Shown in pieces: positions 34,844 through 44,231 of a DNA stretch of 64,000 nt. Under the pieces are notes generated by a model that saw only the letters and a program-made list of their open reading frames with translations, was not told where the DNA came from and made no database searches. Origin of the DNA: Amycolatopsis thermophila. Lineage in GTDB: Bacteria; Actinomycetota; Actinomycetes; Mycobacteriales; Pseudonocardiaceae. Within the stretch, counting starts at the first letter, position 1. Each line of letters opens with the position of its first letter. Made by a program: the position numbers and the translations under genes. The stretch lies in assembly GCF_030814215.1 (NCBI RefSeq), contig NZ_JAUSUT010000001.1, positions 744,001 through 808,000 on the forward strand, given 5' to 3'.

Positions 34844-37800
34844 CTACTCCAGCACGATGAGCAGGTCGCCGCCCTCGACCTGCTGCACCGAGTTGATCGC
34901 CAGCCTGCCGACCGTGCCGGACTCCGACGCGGTGATCGCGGCCTCCATCTTCATCGCCTCGATCGTGGCGACCGTGGCGCCGGCCTCGACCTGGTCGCCC
35001 TCGGCCACCGACAGCGTCACCACACCGGCGAACGGCGCCGCGATGTGCTTCGGGTTGGACTTGTCGGCCTTCTCGGCCGCCGGCAGGTCCGCGGCCACCG
35101 ACCGGTCGCGCACCTGGATCGGCCGCAGCTGGCCGTTCAGGGTGGACATGACCGTCCGCATGCCGCGCTCGTCGGCCTCGCCGACCGCCTCGAGCTCGAA
35201 CAGCAGCCGCACACCGGGCTCCAGGTCGACCGCGTACTCCTCGCCCGGGCGCAGACCGTAGAAGAAGTCCTTGCTGGGCAGCACGCTGGTGTCGCCGTAG
35301 GCACGGCGGTGCTCCTCGAACTCCTTGGTGGGCCCGGGGAACAGCAGCCGGTTCAGCGTGGCGCGGCGGTCGTTCGCCAGCCCCGCCCGGTCCTCGTCGG
35401 ACAGCTCCGCGACCGGCTTCGGCTCCGCGCGGCCCTCGAGCGCCTTGGTGCGGAACGGTTCCGGCCAGCCGCCGGGCGGGTCGCCGAGCTCGCCGCGCAG
35501 GAAGCCGATCACCGAGTCCGGGATGTCGTAGCGGTTCGGCTCGGCCTCGAACTTCTCCGGCTCCACCCCGGCGCCGACGAGGTGCAGCGCGAGGTCACCG
35601 ACCACCTTGGACGAGGGCGTGACCTTGACCAGGTGGCCGAGGATCCGGTCCGCCGCGGCGTACATCGCCTCGATCTCCTCGAAGCGGTCGCCCAGGCCGA
35701 GCGCCTTGGCCTGCGTGCGCAGGTTGGACAGCTGGCCGCCGGGGATCTCGTGCTCGTACACGCGGCCGGTCGGCGAGGCCAGTCCGGCCTCGAACGGCGC
35801 GTAGATCTTGCGCACGATCTCCCAGTACGGCTCGAGGTCCCCGACCGCCCGCAGGCTCAGCCCGGACGGCCGCGCCGAGTGGTCGGTCGCCGCGACGATC
35901 GCCGACAGCGACGGCTGCGAGGTGGTCCCGGCCATCGACGCGACCGCGCCGTCCACCGCGTCCGCCCCCGCGTTGATCGCCGCGAGGTAGGTGCCCAGCT
36001 GGCCGCCCGCGGTGTCGTGGGTGTGGATGTGGACCGGGAGGTCGAACTCCTTGCGCAGCGCGGAAACCAGCTTCTCCGCGGCCGGCGCGCGCAGCAGGCC
36101 CGCCATGTCCTTGATCGCCAGGACGTGCGCACCGGCGCCGACGATCTGCTCGGCCAGCTTGAGGTAGTAGTCCAGCGTGTACAGCTTCTCGCCCGGATCC
36201 GACAGGTCCGAGGTGTAGCACAGGGCGACCTCGGCGACGGCCTTGCCGGTCTCGCGGACGGCCTCGATCGCCGGGCGCATCTGCTCGACGTCGTTGAGGG
36301 CGTCGAAGATGCGGAAGATGTCGATCCCGGTGTTGGTGGCCTCCTCGACGAAGGCGTTGGTCACCTCGGTCGGGTAGGGCGTGTAGCCGACCGTGTTCCG
36401 CCCGCGCAGCAGCATCTGCAGGCAGATGTTCGGCACCGCCTCGCGCAGCTTCGCCAGCCGCTCCCACGGGTCCTCGGCGAGGAACCGCAGCGCGACGTCG
36501 TAGGTCGCGCCGCCCCAGCACTCCAGGGACAGCAGCTGGGGCAGCGTGTGCGCCACGACCGGCGCGACCGCGAGCAGGTCCTTGGTGCGGACGCGGGTGG
36601 CGAGCAGCGACTGGTGCGCGTCGCGGAACGTCGTGTCGGTGACGCCCAGCGTCGGCGACTCGCGCAGCCACCGCGCGAACCCCTCCGGGCCCAGCTCGGT
36701 CAGCTTCTGCTTCGAGCCGGCCGCCGGCTCGCCCGCGGGCAGCTCCGGCAGCTTCGTCGTCGGGTCGATCAGGCGCGGACGCTCACCGTGCGGTTTGTTG
36801 ACCGTGACATCGGCGAGGTAGGTGAGCAGACGCGTACCGCGGTCGGCGGAGTGCCGCGCGGTGAGCAAGTGCGGCCGCTCCTCGATGAACGAGGTGGTGA
36901 TGCGCCCGGCGGCGAAGTCCGGGTCGTCCAGCACGGCCTGCAGGAACGGGATGTTCGTGGAGACACCGCGGATGCGGAACTCCGCGAGGGCACGGCGGGC
37001 GCGGCCCACCGCGGTCTTGAAGTCGCGGCCGCGGCAGGTGAGCTTCACCAGCATCGAGTCGAAGTGCGCGCTGATCTCGGTGCCGGCGAACGCGGTGCCG
37101 CCGTCCAGGCGGATGCCCGAGCCGCCGGGCGAGCGGTAGGCGCTGATCATGCCGGTGTCCGGGCGGAACCCGTTGGCCGGGTCCTCGGTGGTGATGCGGC
37201 ACTGCATCGCCGCGCCACGCAGGTAGACCTTCTCCTGCGACAGGCCCAGGTCCGCGAGCGTCTCGCCGGAGGCGATGCGCAGCTGCGACTGCACCAGGTC
37301 GACGTCGGTGACCTCCTCGGTCACCGTGTGCTCGACCTGGATGCGCGGGTTCATCTCGATGAAGACGTGGTTGCCGTCCTTGTCGAGCAGGAACTCGACG
37401 GTGCCGGCGTTGCGGTAGCCGATCGTGCGGGCGAACGCGACGGCGTCGTTGCAGATGCGGTCGCGCAGCTCGGGGTCCAGGTTCGGCGCCGGCGCCAGTT
37501 CGATGACCTTCTGGTGCCGCCGCTGCACGGAGCAGTCGCGCTCGAACAGGTGGATGACGTTGCCCGCGCCGTCGGCGAGGATCTGCACCTCGATGTGGCG
37601 CGGGTCGACGACGGCCTTTTCGAGGAACACGGTCGGGTCGCCGAACGCCGATTCGGCTTCGCGCATCGCGGCTTCGATCGACTCGCGCAGGTGCGCGGGA
37701 TCGTTGACCCGGCGCATCCCGCGGCCGCCACCGCCCGCGACGGCCTTGACGAACACCGGGAAGCCGACTTCGTCGGCGGCGGCGGTCAGCTCGTCGAGGT

Positions 37801-38218
37801 CGGTCGACGGCTGGGACGAGCCGAGCACCGGGACGCCGGCCTCGCGGGCGGCCGCCACGGCGCGCGCCTTGTTGCCGGTCAGTTCCAGGATTTCCGCGCT
37901 CGGGCCGACGAACGTGATGCCGGCCTCCTCGCACGCGCGCGCGAGGTCCGGGTTCTCGGACAGGAATCCGTAACCGGGGTAGACCGCGTCGGCACCGGCC
38001 TTGCGCGCGGCGGCGACGATCTCCTCGACGTCGAGGTAGGCGCGCACCGGGTGTCCCGGCTCGCCGATCTCGTAGGCTTCGTCGGCCTTCAGCCGGTGCA
38101 GCGAGTTGCGGTCCTCGTGGGGGAACACCGCCACTGTGCCCGCGCCCAGCTCGTAACCGGCGCGGAACGCCCGGATGGCGATCTCGCCGCGGTTGGCGAC
38201 CAGCACCTTGCGAAACAT
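34844..38218 (-). CDS. pyc: Pyruvate carboxylase
   Basis: A 1124-residue biotin enzyme making oxaloacetate from pyruvate, bicarbonate and ATP. The biotin carboxylase domain (1-450) starts FRKVLVANRGEIAIRAFRA, with AVAGGGGRGMR as the ATP loop and FIEMNPRIQVEHTVTEEVT. The carboxyltransferase domain (about 530-830) has FRDAHQSLLATRVRTKDL and HIHTHDTAGGQLGTYLAA, whose His residues bind metal. The C-terminal biotinyl domain carries EAMKM with the biotin Lys near residue 1090. Length fits the single-chain form. GGAAGGA precedes the ATG. It is transcribed alone. Confidence 0.97.
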   Translation of the reverse strand: MFRKVLVANRGEIAIRAFRAGYELGAGTVAVFPHEDRNSLHRLKADEAYEIGEPGHPVRAYLDVEEIVAAARKAGADAVYPGYGFLSENPDLARACEEAGITFVGPSAEILELTGNKARAVAAAREAGVPVLGSSQPSTDLDELTAAADEVGFPVFVKAVAGGGGRGMRRVNDPAHLRESIEAAMREAESAFGDPTVFLEKAVVDPRHIEVQILADGAGNVIHLFERDCSVQRRHQKVIELAPAPNLDPELRDRICNDAVAFARTIGYRNAGTVEFLLDKDGNHVFIEMNPRIQVEHTVTEEVTDVDLVQSQLRIASGETLADLGLSQEKVYLRGAAMQCRITTEDPANGFRPDTGMISAYRSPGGSGIRLDGGTAFAGTEISAHFDSMLVKLTCRGRDFKTAVGRARRALAEFRIRGVSTNIPFLQAVLDDPDFAAGRITTSFIEERPHLLTARHSADRGTRLLTYLADVTVNKPHGERPRLIDPTTKLPELPAGEPAAGSKQKLTELGPEGFARWLRESPTLGVTDTTFRDAHQSLLATRVRTKDLLAVAPVVAHTLPQLLSLECWGGATYDVALRFLAEDPWERLAKLREAVPNICLQMLLRGRNTVGYTPYPTEVTNAFVEEATNTGIDIFRIFDALNDVEQMRPAIEAVRETGKAVAEVALCYTSDLSDPGEKLYTLDYYLKLAEQIVGAGAHVLAIKDMAGLLRAPAAEKLVSALRKEFDLPVHIHTHDTAGGQLGTYLAAINAGADAVDGAVASMAGTTSQPSLSAIVAATDHSARPSGLSLRAVGDLEPYWEIVRKIYAPFEAGLASPTGRVYEHEIPGGQLSNLRTQAKALGLGDRFEEIEAMYAAADRILGHLVKVTPSSKVVGDLALHLVGAGVEPEKFEAEPNRYDIPDSVIGFLRGELGDPPGGWPEPFRTKALEGRAEPKPVAELSDEDRAGLANDRRATLNRLLFPGPTKEFEEHRRAYGDTSVLPSKDFFYGLRPGEEYAVDLEPGVRLLFELEAVGEADERGMRTVMSTLNGQLRPIQVRDRSVAADLPAAEKADKSNPKHIAAPFAGVVTLSVAEGDQVEAGATVATIEAMKMEAAITASESGTVGRLAINSVQQVEGGDLLIVLE

Positions 38219-38280
38219 GCCCGGTCCTTCCCTGTGAATCGGATCGGTAGTGCTGTGACGTTACCTTGCCGATCCCGCTC

Positions 38281-38317
38281 ACCGGGAGTTCAGTCCCGGG
38301 TGATGGGCATCATCCGG
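38281..38317 (-). terminator. Two small palindromes after the subtilase-like gene
   Basis: CCGGGA/TCCCGG (38281-38299) and GATGggCATC (38302-38311) lie 35-70 bases past the subtilase-like stop on the minus strand, ahead of the pyc promoter. There is no T-run. They may terminate the upstream unit or bind a regulator. Confidence 0.35.
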
Positions 38318-38351
38318 GACGTGCGCATACCGCACGAAGGTACGGGGTAAT

Positions 38352-39308
38352 TCAACTGTTCGGTACCGACCCGTCGAACAGCGTGTAGAGCAGGCGGTTC
38401 GGGGTCCCCTGGGGCACGCCGGTCAGCTTGTCCGGCGTCGCGTTGTTGATCAACGCGTCCACCACCTGCGCGGGCGTCGCGTCCGGGTGCTGGGCGCGGT
38501 AGAGCGCGGCGGCGCCCGCGGTGAGCGCGGCGGCCACCGAGGTGCCCGAGAACGGCGTCGCCGCGGTGCTGCCGGGCGCCGCGGACGGCACGTCCACACC
38601 GGGTGCGAGCAGGTCGACCCCGAGACCGGAGTTCGACTTCGGCGCGAAGGCGTCCGTCCTGTCGACCGCGCCGACGGTCAGCACCTCCGGGATGCGCGCG
38701 GGTGAGGAGAACGACGAGTCCACTCCCGACCACCCCGCCGCCGCGACCACCGGCATCACCCCGATCAGCCGGCGCACCGCGTCGTCCAGGCCGTCCGAGG
38801 CCGGGCCGCCGAAACCGATCACCGCGACCGCGGGCTGCTTCGCGCTCCGGGTGACCCAGTCGATGCCGGAGATGATGTTGTTGAGGCGCCCGTTGCCGGC
38901 GTCGTCGAGCACCTTGACCGGCACGATCCGCGCGGCCTTCGCGACGCCGAACTCCGTGCCGGCCACGAGGTCCGCCATCCGCGTGCCGTCGCCGTTGCCG
39001 TCGGCCGCGTTGTCGGTGCCGTCCACCAGGTTGCGGCCCGGGTCGACCCGCCCGGCCAGGTCCGGCACCGCCGGGTCGACACCGGTGTCGATCACGTACA
39101 CCGTGACGCCCTCGCCGGTGCTGTCGTAGTGGTACGTCTGATCGGCGGCGTTGCCGCGCTGGTCGATCCGGTCCAGGGCCCAGCTCGGCGGGTTCTGCTG
39201 CGCACGGGGCGCGGCCGAAACCGGTGCCGTGGCGGCGAGGACGAGGAGTGCCGAACCGATGACCGCGCGCATTCCAGACTTGAGCACGCCCCAGCGTTGC
39301 CCGGTCAC
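38352..39308 (-). CDS. Secreted subtilase (S8)-fold protein lacking the catalytic His; probable pseudo-protease
   Basis: A 318-residue protein with a signal peptide (about 1-32, hydrophobic VIGSALLVLAATAPVSA). The subtilisin fold is clear: VTVYVIDTGVD carries the catalytic Asp (D74) and FSGTSVAAALTAGAAAL the catalytic Ser (S257). The His motif, normally GHGTHVAG, reads GDGTRMAD, so the catalytic His is Asp107 and the second His is Arg110. The oxyanion Asn segment AAGN reads AAGW (W193). Typical continuations (GTEFGVAKAARIVPVKVLDD) remain, so this is substitution, not misalignment. It may be a binding or scaffold protein. It starts 38 bases after recG (GTG; an ATG 12 codons in is possible). 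Confidence 0.85.
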   Translation of the reverse strand: MTGQRWGVLKSGMRAVIGSALLVLAATAPVSAAPRAQQNPPSWALDRIDQRGNAADQTYHYDSTGEGVTVYVIDTGVDPAVPDLAGRVDPGRNLVDGTDNAADGNGDGTRMADLVAGTEFGVAKAARIVPVKVLDDAGNGRLNNIISGIDWVTRSAKQPAVAVIGFGGPASDGLDDAVRRLIGVMPVVAAAGWSGVDSSFSSPARIPEVLTVGAVDRTDAFAPKSNSGLGVDLLAPGVDVPSAAPGSTAATPFSGTSVAAALTAGAAALYRAQHPDATPAQVVDALINNATPDKLTGVPQGTPNRLLYTLFDGSVPNS

Positions 39309-39345
39309 CGACGGCGCACAACTCGAAGCGTCGCCCGATCGTGCG

Positions 39346-41514
39346 TCAGGTCTTTTCGAGGTACTCCGCGCGGTCGGCGTCGACCAGGTCGGAGACCATG
39401 TGCGCCAGCCCCGGATGCCGCTCCAGCGCCGGATCCCCGCCCACGATCTCCTGCGCCCGCTCCCGCGCCTGGGCGATCACGTCCTCGTCGCGCAGCAGCG
39501 ACAGCAACTTCAGCCCCGACCGCTTGCCCGACTGCGCCGCGCCCAGGATGTCGCCCTCGCGCCGCAGTTCCAGGTCCAGCCGGGACAGTTCGAAGCCGTC
39601 CGTTGTGGACTCCACCGCCGCCAGCCGGTCCCGCGTCGCGGTGCCGTCCAGCGTCTCGGTGACCAGCAGGCACAACCCCGGCACGCTCCCCCGGCCCACC
39701 CGGCCGCGCAGCTGGTGCAGCTGGCTGACGCCGAACCGGTCGGCGTCCATGATCACCATCATCGTCGCGTTCGGAACGTTGACGCCGACCTCGATCACCG
39801 TGGTCGCCACCAGCACGTCCAGATCGCCCGCGGCGAACGCCCGCATCACCGCGTCCTTCTCGTCGGCGGGCATCCGGCCGTGCAGGATCCCGATCCGCAG
39901 CTCGGACAACGGCCCGTGCTCCAGATCCGCGGCGACGTCGAGCACCGCCAGCGGCGGGCGTTTGTCGCTGTTGTTCGACGCCGGCTCGTCCCCGATCCGC
40001 GGGCACACGACGTAGGCCTGGTGTCCTTTGCGGACCTCCTCGACCACCCGTTCCCACGCGCGGTCCAGCCACGCCGGCTTCTCCGCGGCCGGCACGACGC
40101 TGGTCTTGATCGGCGAGCGGCCGACCGGCATGTGCCGCAGCGCCGACGTCTCCAGGTCGCCGTACACGGTCATCGCGACCGTGCGCGGGATCGGCGTCGC
40201 GGTCATCACCAGCACGTGCGGGCTGCCGCCGTTCGCCGCGCGCGAGCGCAGCGCGTCCCGCTGCTCGACGCCGAACCGGTGCTGCTCGTCGACCACCACG
40301 AGACCGAGATCGGCGAAGGACACCGTGTCCTGGATCAGCGCGTGGGTGCCGACGACGATCCCGGCGGCGCCGCTCGCGGTGTCCAGCAGCGCCTGCTTGC
40401 GTTCCTTCGCCGACATCGACCCGGTCAGCAGCGTCACCTTGGTCGCGTTCTCCGCCGCGCCCAGCTCCCCCGCCCGGCCGAGGTCGCCGAGCATCTCCCG
40501 CAGCGACCGGGCGTGCTGCGCGGCGAGGACCTCGGTGGGCGCGAGCATCGCGGCCTGGCGGCCGGAGTCGACCACCTGGAGCATCGCGCGCAGCGCCACG
40601 ACGGTCTTGCCGCTGCCGACCTCGCCCTGCAGCAACCGGTTCATCGGGTGCTCGCCCGACAGGTCTGCGGCGATGTCCTCGCCGACCGCGCGCTGGCCCT
40701 CGGTCAGCTCGAACGGCAGCCGCTGGTCGAACGCGTCCAGCAGGCCGTCCTTCGTGCGTGCGCACGCCGGCGCGGGCCGCGACACCGCGGAGAACCGGCG
40801 CTGCGCGAAGATCAGCTGCACCGCCATCGCCTCGTCCCACTTGAGACGCTTTTCCGCGGCTTCGCGCGCGGCGTGGTCCTTCGGGCGGTGGATGTTGTGC
40901 AGCGCGTCGAACAGGTCCATGAGGCGGTACCGCTCGAGGAACTCGCGCGGCATCGGGTCTTCTTCCCGCTCCAGCGTGTCGAGCACCTGGCGCACGCACC
41001 GCGCGATGGACCACGACGGCATCCCGGCGGCGGCCGGGTAGACCGGGATGATCGCGCCGACGAAGTCGTCCATCGCGCTGTCGTCGTCGCCGTCGAGCAT
41101 CTGGTACTCGGGGTTCGCGAGCTGCAGCGTGTTGCGGAACGCGGTGACCTTGCCCGCGAACAACCCGGTGCGGCCCAGCCGCAGCTGGCGCTCGTGCTGG
41201 TGCGGGCGGCCGAAGAACGCGCACGAGAGCCGGCGGTGGCCGTCGGTGATGACCAGCTCCAGGATGTGCCCCGGCTTGTTGCGCATGCGGCGCATGTTGA
41301 CCTTCTCCACGCGCGCCATCACGGTCGCGTGCTCGCCGATCTCCAGCCCGGCGATGTCGGTCAGCTCGCCGCGCTCGGCGTAGCGGCGCGGGTAGTGCCG
41401 CAGCAGGTCGGCGACCGTGTGGATGTCCAGCGACTCGGCGAGCGCCTTCGCGGTCCTGGCGCCCAGCAGCGGGGGCAGCTTGTCACGCAGTCCGGTCACG
41501 CGTTCACTCCACAC
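39346..41514 (-). CDS. recG: ATP-dependent DNA helicase RecG
   Basis: A 722-residue helicase that remodels stalled forks and Holliday junctions. An N-terminal OB/wedge domain (about 50-160) is followed by the motor: GEVGSGKTVVALRA (Walker A), LAPTEVLAAQHA, DEQHRFGVEQRDAL, MTATPIPRT and QLRGRVGRG. The GTG at 41512-41514 overlaps the preceding gene's stop by 11 bases; a GTG five codons in is the alternative. The DAK2-recG pairing is conserved in actinobacteria. Confidence 0.96.
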   Translation of the reverse strand: MWSERVTGLRDKLPPLLGARTAKALAESLDIHTVADLLRHYPRRYAERGELTDIAGLEIGEHATVMARVEKVNMRRMRNKPGHILELVITDGHRRLSCAFFGRPHQHERQLRLGRTGLFAGKVTAFRNTLQLANPEYQMLDGDDDSAMDDFVGAIIPVYPAAAGMPSWSIARCVRQVLDTLEREEDPMPREFLERYRLMDLFDALHNIHRPKDHAAREAAEKRLKWDEAMAVQLIFAQRRFSAVSRPAPACARTKDGLLDAFDQRLPFELTEGQRAVGEDIAADLSGEHPMNRLLQGEVGSGKTVVALRAMLQVVDSGRQAAMLAPTEVLAAQHARSLREMLGDLGRAGELGAAENATKVTLLTGSMSAKERKQALLDTASGAAGIVVGTHALIQDTVSFADLGLVVVDEQHRFGVEQRDALRSRAANGGSPHVLVMTATPIPRTVAMTVYGDLETSALRHMPVGRSPIKTSVVPAAEKPAWLDRAWERVVEEVRKGHQAYVVCPRIGDEPASNNSDKRPPLAVLDVAADLEHGPLSELRIGILHGRMPADEKDAVMRAFAAGDLDVLVATTVIEVGVNVPNATMMVIMDADRFGVSQLHQLRGRVGRGSVPGLCLLVTETLDGTATRDRLAAVESTTDGFELSRLDLELRREGDILGAAQSGKRSGLKLLSLLRDEDVIAQARERAQEIVGGDPALERHPGLAHMVSDLVDADRAEYLEKT

Positions 41515-43087
41515 CGATCAGCAGCACGGCGTCGGCCTGCCCGCCGGGGTAATCCACGAACTCCACCTCCGGTCGCTCGGACCGCAACCGTTCCCGCAAC
41601 TCGCCGGTCAGGCCCTCCGGTGCTGCGGTGCCGGTCAGCACGGTGACCAGCTCGCCGCCGACCGCCAGCATCCGGTTCAGCACGCCCATCGCGGCGTCGG
41701 CGGGCTCGGCTCCGGCCGGTTCGACGAGCACGACCTCGCCGTCGACGAAGCCGATCAGGTCACCGGCGTGGGCCCGTCCCACCCAGGTTATCGACTCCTC
41801 GGCGGCCACCACGAGCTCGCCCCGCCGCGTCGCCGCGGCCGCCTCGGCCATGGCCACGACGTCGTCGTTCGCCCGGCGCCCGGCGTCGTGCACGGCCAGC
41901 GCGGACAGCACCTGGACCGGGGAGGCGCACGGGATGACCACGACGTCCCGGTCGCCGATCATCGGGTGGCCCGCGGCGTCGTCGGCGGCCCTGGTCAGGC
42001 TCGCGCCGCCGGCGAGGACCGTGATGTGCCCGGCCGCCTGCTCGGTGATCAGGCCGAGCATCTCCTCGACGCTCGGGGTGGCGTGGTCGGGCACCGCGAG
42101 CACCGCGAAGCCCTCGTCGCGCAGGAGCGCGGCCAGCTCCTCACCGTGCACGACGGCGACCACCGCGCGGTCCGGGCCGGAGGGCGGCTCGATCGGCGTC
42201 GGCGTGACCAGGGGTTCGACGCGGATGTTGCTGGGCGTGCCGGCGCGGAGACCGGCCTCGATCGCCCCGCCGATGTCCGCGCAGTGCACGTGGACCGCGT
42301 GTCCCCCGGCGCCGTCCCCGGCCACCGTGACGCTGTCGCCGAGGCCGGACAGCGCGCGCCGCAGCTCCGGGACGTCCTCGTCGGCGACACCGTCCAGCAG
42401 GTACATGACCTCCCAGGCGTACGGCGCCTTCTCCTCGGGCTCGGGGTCGCGGCGCGCCTCGCAGGAGTGCGGGATCTGGGTCTCGGTGCCCATGACCACG
42501 CCGGCCAGTGCGTCGAACACCGCGACCAGGCCGCGTGCGCCGGCGTCGACCACCCCGGCCGAGGCGAGGACGGGCAGCTGGTGCGGGGTGTGCGCGAGGG
42601 CTTCGGAAGCGGCCTTCGCGGCGAGTTCCACGACGTCGGACAGCTCGCCCGGCTGCGTGCCGACCGCGTTCGCGACGGCCTGCAGCACGCTGAGCATCGT
42701 GCCCTGGACCGGGCGGGCCACGGCGTCGGTGGCCGCGCGGTGGGCGTTGGCCAGGGCTTTCGCCAACGCCGGCCCGTCCAGTTCGGGGGCTTCGGCGGCG
42801 GATTCGGCGAGTCCGCGCAGGACCTGCGAGAGGATGACGCCGGAGTTGCCGCGAGCGGCCAGGACGGCGCCGCGGGCGAGGACGGCGAGGGCCGCGGCGG
42901 CCGAGTCGCCGGGCTCGGCCGCCAGGCGGGCCTGTGCGCCGGACATGGTGTGCAGCAGGTTGGAGCCGGTGTCGGAGTCGGCGACCGGGTAGACGTTGAT
43001 GCCGTTGATCGCCGGGCACAGCACCTCGAGGCTGTGCGCGCAGGCGGCCGCCCACGCTGAGATGGCATGCTCGTCCAGAGCCCGCAC
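41504..43087 (-). CDS. DAK2-domain (YloV/FakA-like) protein, probable fatty acid kinase subunit
   Basis: A 527-residue protein. The N-terminal DAK2 domain (about 5-200) has NGINVYPVADSDTGSNLLHT (metal and nucleotide site), AARGNSGVILSQVLRG and HTPHQLPVLASAGVVDAGARG. A middle domain and a C-terminal YloV domain (to DYPGGQADAVLLIGVE) follow. In Firmicutes FakA phosphorylates fatty acids bound by FakB; a similar role here is inferred from the fold. GTG start. It is divergent from rpmB. Confidence 0.9.
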   Translation of the reverse strand: MRALDEHAISAWAAACAHSLEVLCPAINGINVYPVADSDTGSNLLHTMSGAQARLAAEPGDSAAAALAVLARGAVLAARGNSGVILSQVLRGLAESAAEAPELDGPALAKALANAHRAATDAVARPVQGTMLSVLQAVANAVGTQPGELSDVVELAAKAASEALAHTPHQLPVLASAGVVDAGARGLVAVFDALAGVVMGTETQIPHSCEARRDPEPEEKAPYAWEVMYLLDGVADEDVPELRRALSGLGDSVTVAGDGAGGHAVHVHCADIGGAIEAGLRAGTPSNIRVEPLVTPTPIEPPSGPDRAVVAVVHGEELAALLRDEGFAVLAVPDHATPSVEEMLGLITEQAAGHITVLAGGASLTRAADDAAGHPMIGDRDVVVIPCASPVQVLSALAVHDAGRRANDDVVAMAEAAAATRRGELVVAAEESITWVGRAHAGDLIGFVDGEVVLVEPAGAEPADAAMGVLNRMLAVGGELVTVLTGTAAPEGLTGELRERLRSERPEVEFVDYPGGQADAVLLIGVE

Positions 43088-43153
43088 CGCCGACCTCCTC
43101 CCTGGTCAGGCCAGGGTAGCGACCCGGTCGCCGGACGGCGAAGGACCGTCGTT

Positions 43154-43219
43154 TACTATGGTCGAGTTGCCCAGCGCTGCTGGGTCTGTTGTCTTCCCTG
43201 ATCGTCAAAGGAGTTCGAC
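43154..43219 (+). promoter_or_regulatory. rpmB promoter -10, leader hairpin and strong ribosome-binding site
   Basis: TACTAT at 43154-43159 is a good -10 box. The leader then holds CCCAGC-gct-GCTGGG (43170-43184), a perfect 6-bp hairpin, and ends with AAGGAG six bases before the GTG. The hairpin may stabilise the mRNA or take part in autoregulation; this is inference. Confidence 0.5.
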
Positions 43220-43411
43220 GTGGCTGCCGTGTGCGACGTCTGTGGCAAGGGACCGGGCTTCGGCAAGTCCGTCTCGCACTCCCACCGGCGTACCAACCGC
43301 CGCTGGAACCCGAACATCCAGACCGTGCACGCCAAGATCGGCGTGTCCCAGCGTAAGCGGCTGAACGTCTGCACCTCGTGCCTGAAGGCCGGCAAGGTCG
43401 TTCGCGGCTGA
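43220..43411 (+). CDS. rpmB: 50S ribosomal protein L28
   Basis: A 63-residue protein with a GTG start: [20 protein letters not shown], then [15 protein letters not shown], and a C-terminal [15 protein letters not shown]. The paired CxxC motifs mark the zinc-containing form. It is transcribed alone and divergently from the DAK2 gene. Confidence 0.98.
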   Translation: MAAVCDVCGKGPGFGKSVSHSHRRTNRRWNPNIQTVHAKIGVSQRKRLNVCTSCLKAGKVVRG

Positions 43412-43428
43412 GGCGCGAAGCCCAGGAC

Positions 43429-43463
43429 GGCGAGTGCTCACAGAGAGCGCTCGCCGTTTTTTC
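43429..43463 (+). terminator. Rho-independent terminator of rpmB
   Basis: An 11-bp stem, GGCGAGTGCTC with GAGCGCTCGCC (one G-T pair), is followed by GTTTTTTCG. It starts 18 bases after the stop codon. This is the most canonical terminator in the window. Confidence 0.93.
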
Positions 43464-43464
43464 G

Positions 43465-43530
43465 CGCCTCCGAGTCCTTCGGGGATCGCACCCCCGAACC
43501 CCCACCAGGGGCAAGCCCCCTGGACCCCCG
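43465..43530. repeat. Compact double-hairpin intergenic element
   Basis: Two adjacent palindromes, TTCGGGG/CCCCGAA (43478-43484 with 43492-43498) and CCAGGGG/CCCCTGG (43505-43511 with 43517-43523), lie in a C-rich stretch between the rpmB terminator and the ung promoter. The pattern looks like a small palindromic repeat unit. Only this copy is in the window. Confidence 0.5.
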
Positions 43531-43539
43531 GCGCCGCGC

Positions 43540-43553
43540 TAGAGTACGCCGCC
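43540..43553 (+). promoter_or_regulatory. -10 box placing ung on a leaderless transcript
   Basis: TAGAGT at 43540-43545 is followed by 8 bases and then the GTG of ung. There is no ribosome-binding site. This spacing puts the probable transcription start on the start codon. Confidence 0.5.
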
Positions 43554-44231
43554 GTGGCTGCGAAACCGTTGCACGAAGTCGTCGAAGCAGGCTGGGCCAA
43601 AGCGCTGGACCCGGTCGCGGACCGGATCGCCGCGATGGGTGAGTTCCTGCGCGCCGAGATCGCCGCGGGGCGCAAGTACCTCCCGGCGGGCGAGCACGTG
43701 CTGCGGGCGTTCCAGCAGCCCTTCGACGACGTCAAGGTGCTCATCGTCGGCCAGGACCCGTACCCGACGCCCGGCCACCCGATCGGCCTGTGCTTCGCCG
43801 TCGCGCCGGACGTCCGGCCGCTGCCGAAGAGCCTGATCAACATCTACCAGGAGTACTGCGACGACCTCGGCCACCCGGCGCCGTCCAACGGTGACCTGAC
43901 GCCGTGGACCCAGCAGGGGGTGCTGCTGCTCAACAGGTCGCTGACCGTGCGGCCCGGGGCGCCCAACTCGCACAAGGGCAAGGGCTGGGAAGAGGTCACC
44001 GAGCAGGCGATCCGCGCGCTGGCCGCCCGCGGCAAGCCGATGGTCGCGATCCTGTGGGGCAGCAACGCGCGCAGCCTGAAACCGCTGCTCGGCGGGGTGC
44101 CGTGCATCGAGTCCGTGCACCCCAGCCCGCTGTCCGCCCGCAACGGCTTCTTCGGCTCGCGGCCCTTCAGCCGGGCCAACGAGCTGCTGCGGCGGCAGGG
44201 CGCCGAACCGGTGGACTGGAAGCTGCCCTAG
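43554..44231 (+). CDS. ung: Uracil-DNA glycosylase
   Basis: A 225-residue family 1 UDG that removes uracil from DNA. The water-activating loop [18 protein letters not shown] has its Asp near residue 68. The Leu-loop [18 protein letters not shown] and [16 protein letters not shown] complete the signature. The GTG at 43554 is chosen for length and for the -10 box just upstream. The gene ends 4 bases into the stop of the convergent gamma-carbonic anhydrase gene. Confidence 0.96.
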   Translation: MAAKPLHEVVEAGWAKALDPVADRIAAMGEFLRAEIAAGRKYLPAGEHVLRAFQQPFDDVKVLIVGQDPYPTPGHPIGLCFAVAPDVRPLPKSLINIYQEYCDDLGHPAPSNGDLTPWTQQGVLLLNRSLTVRPGAPNSHKGKGWEEVTEQAIRALAARGKPMVAILWGSNARSLKPLLGGVPCIESVHPSPLSARNGFFGSRPFSRANELLRRQGAEPVDWKLP

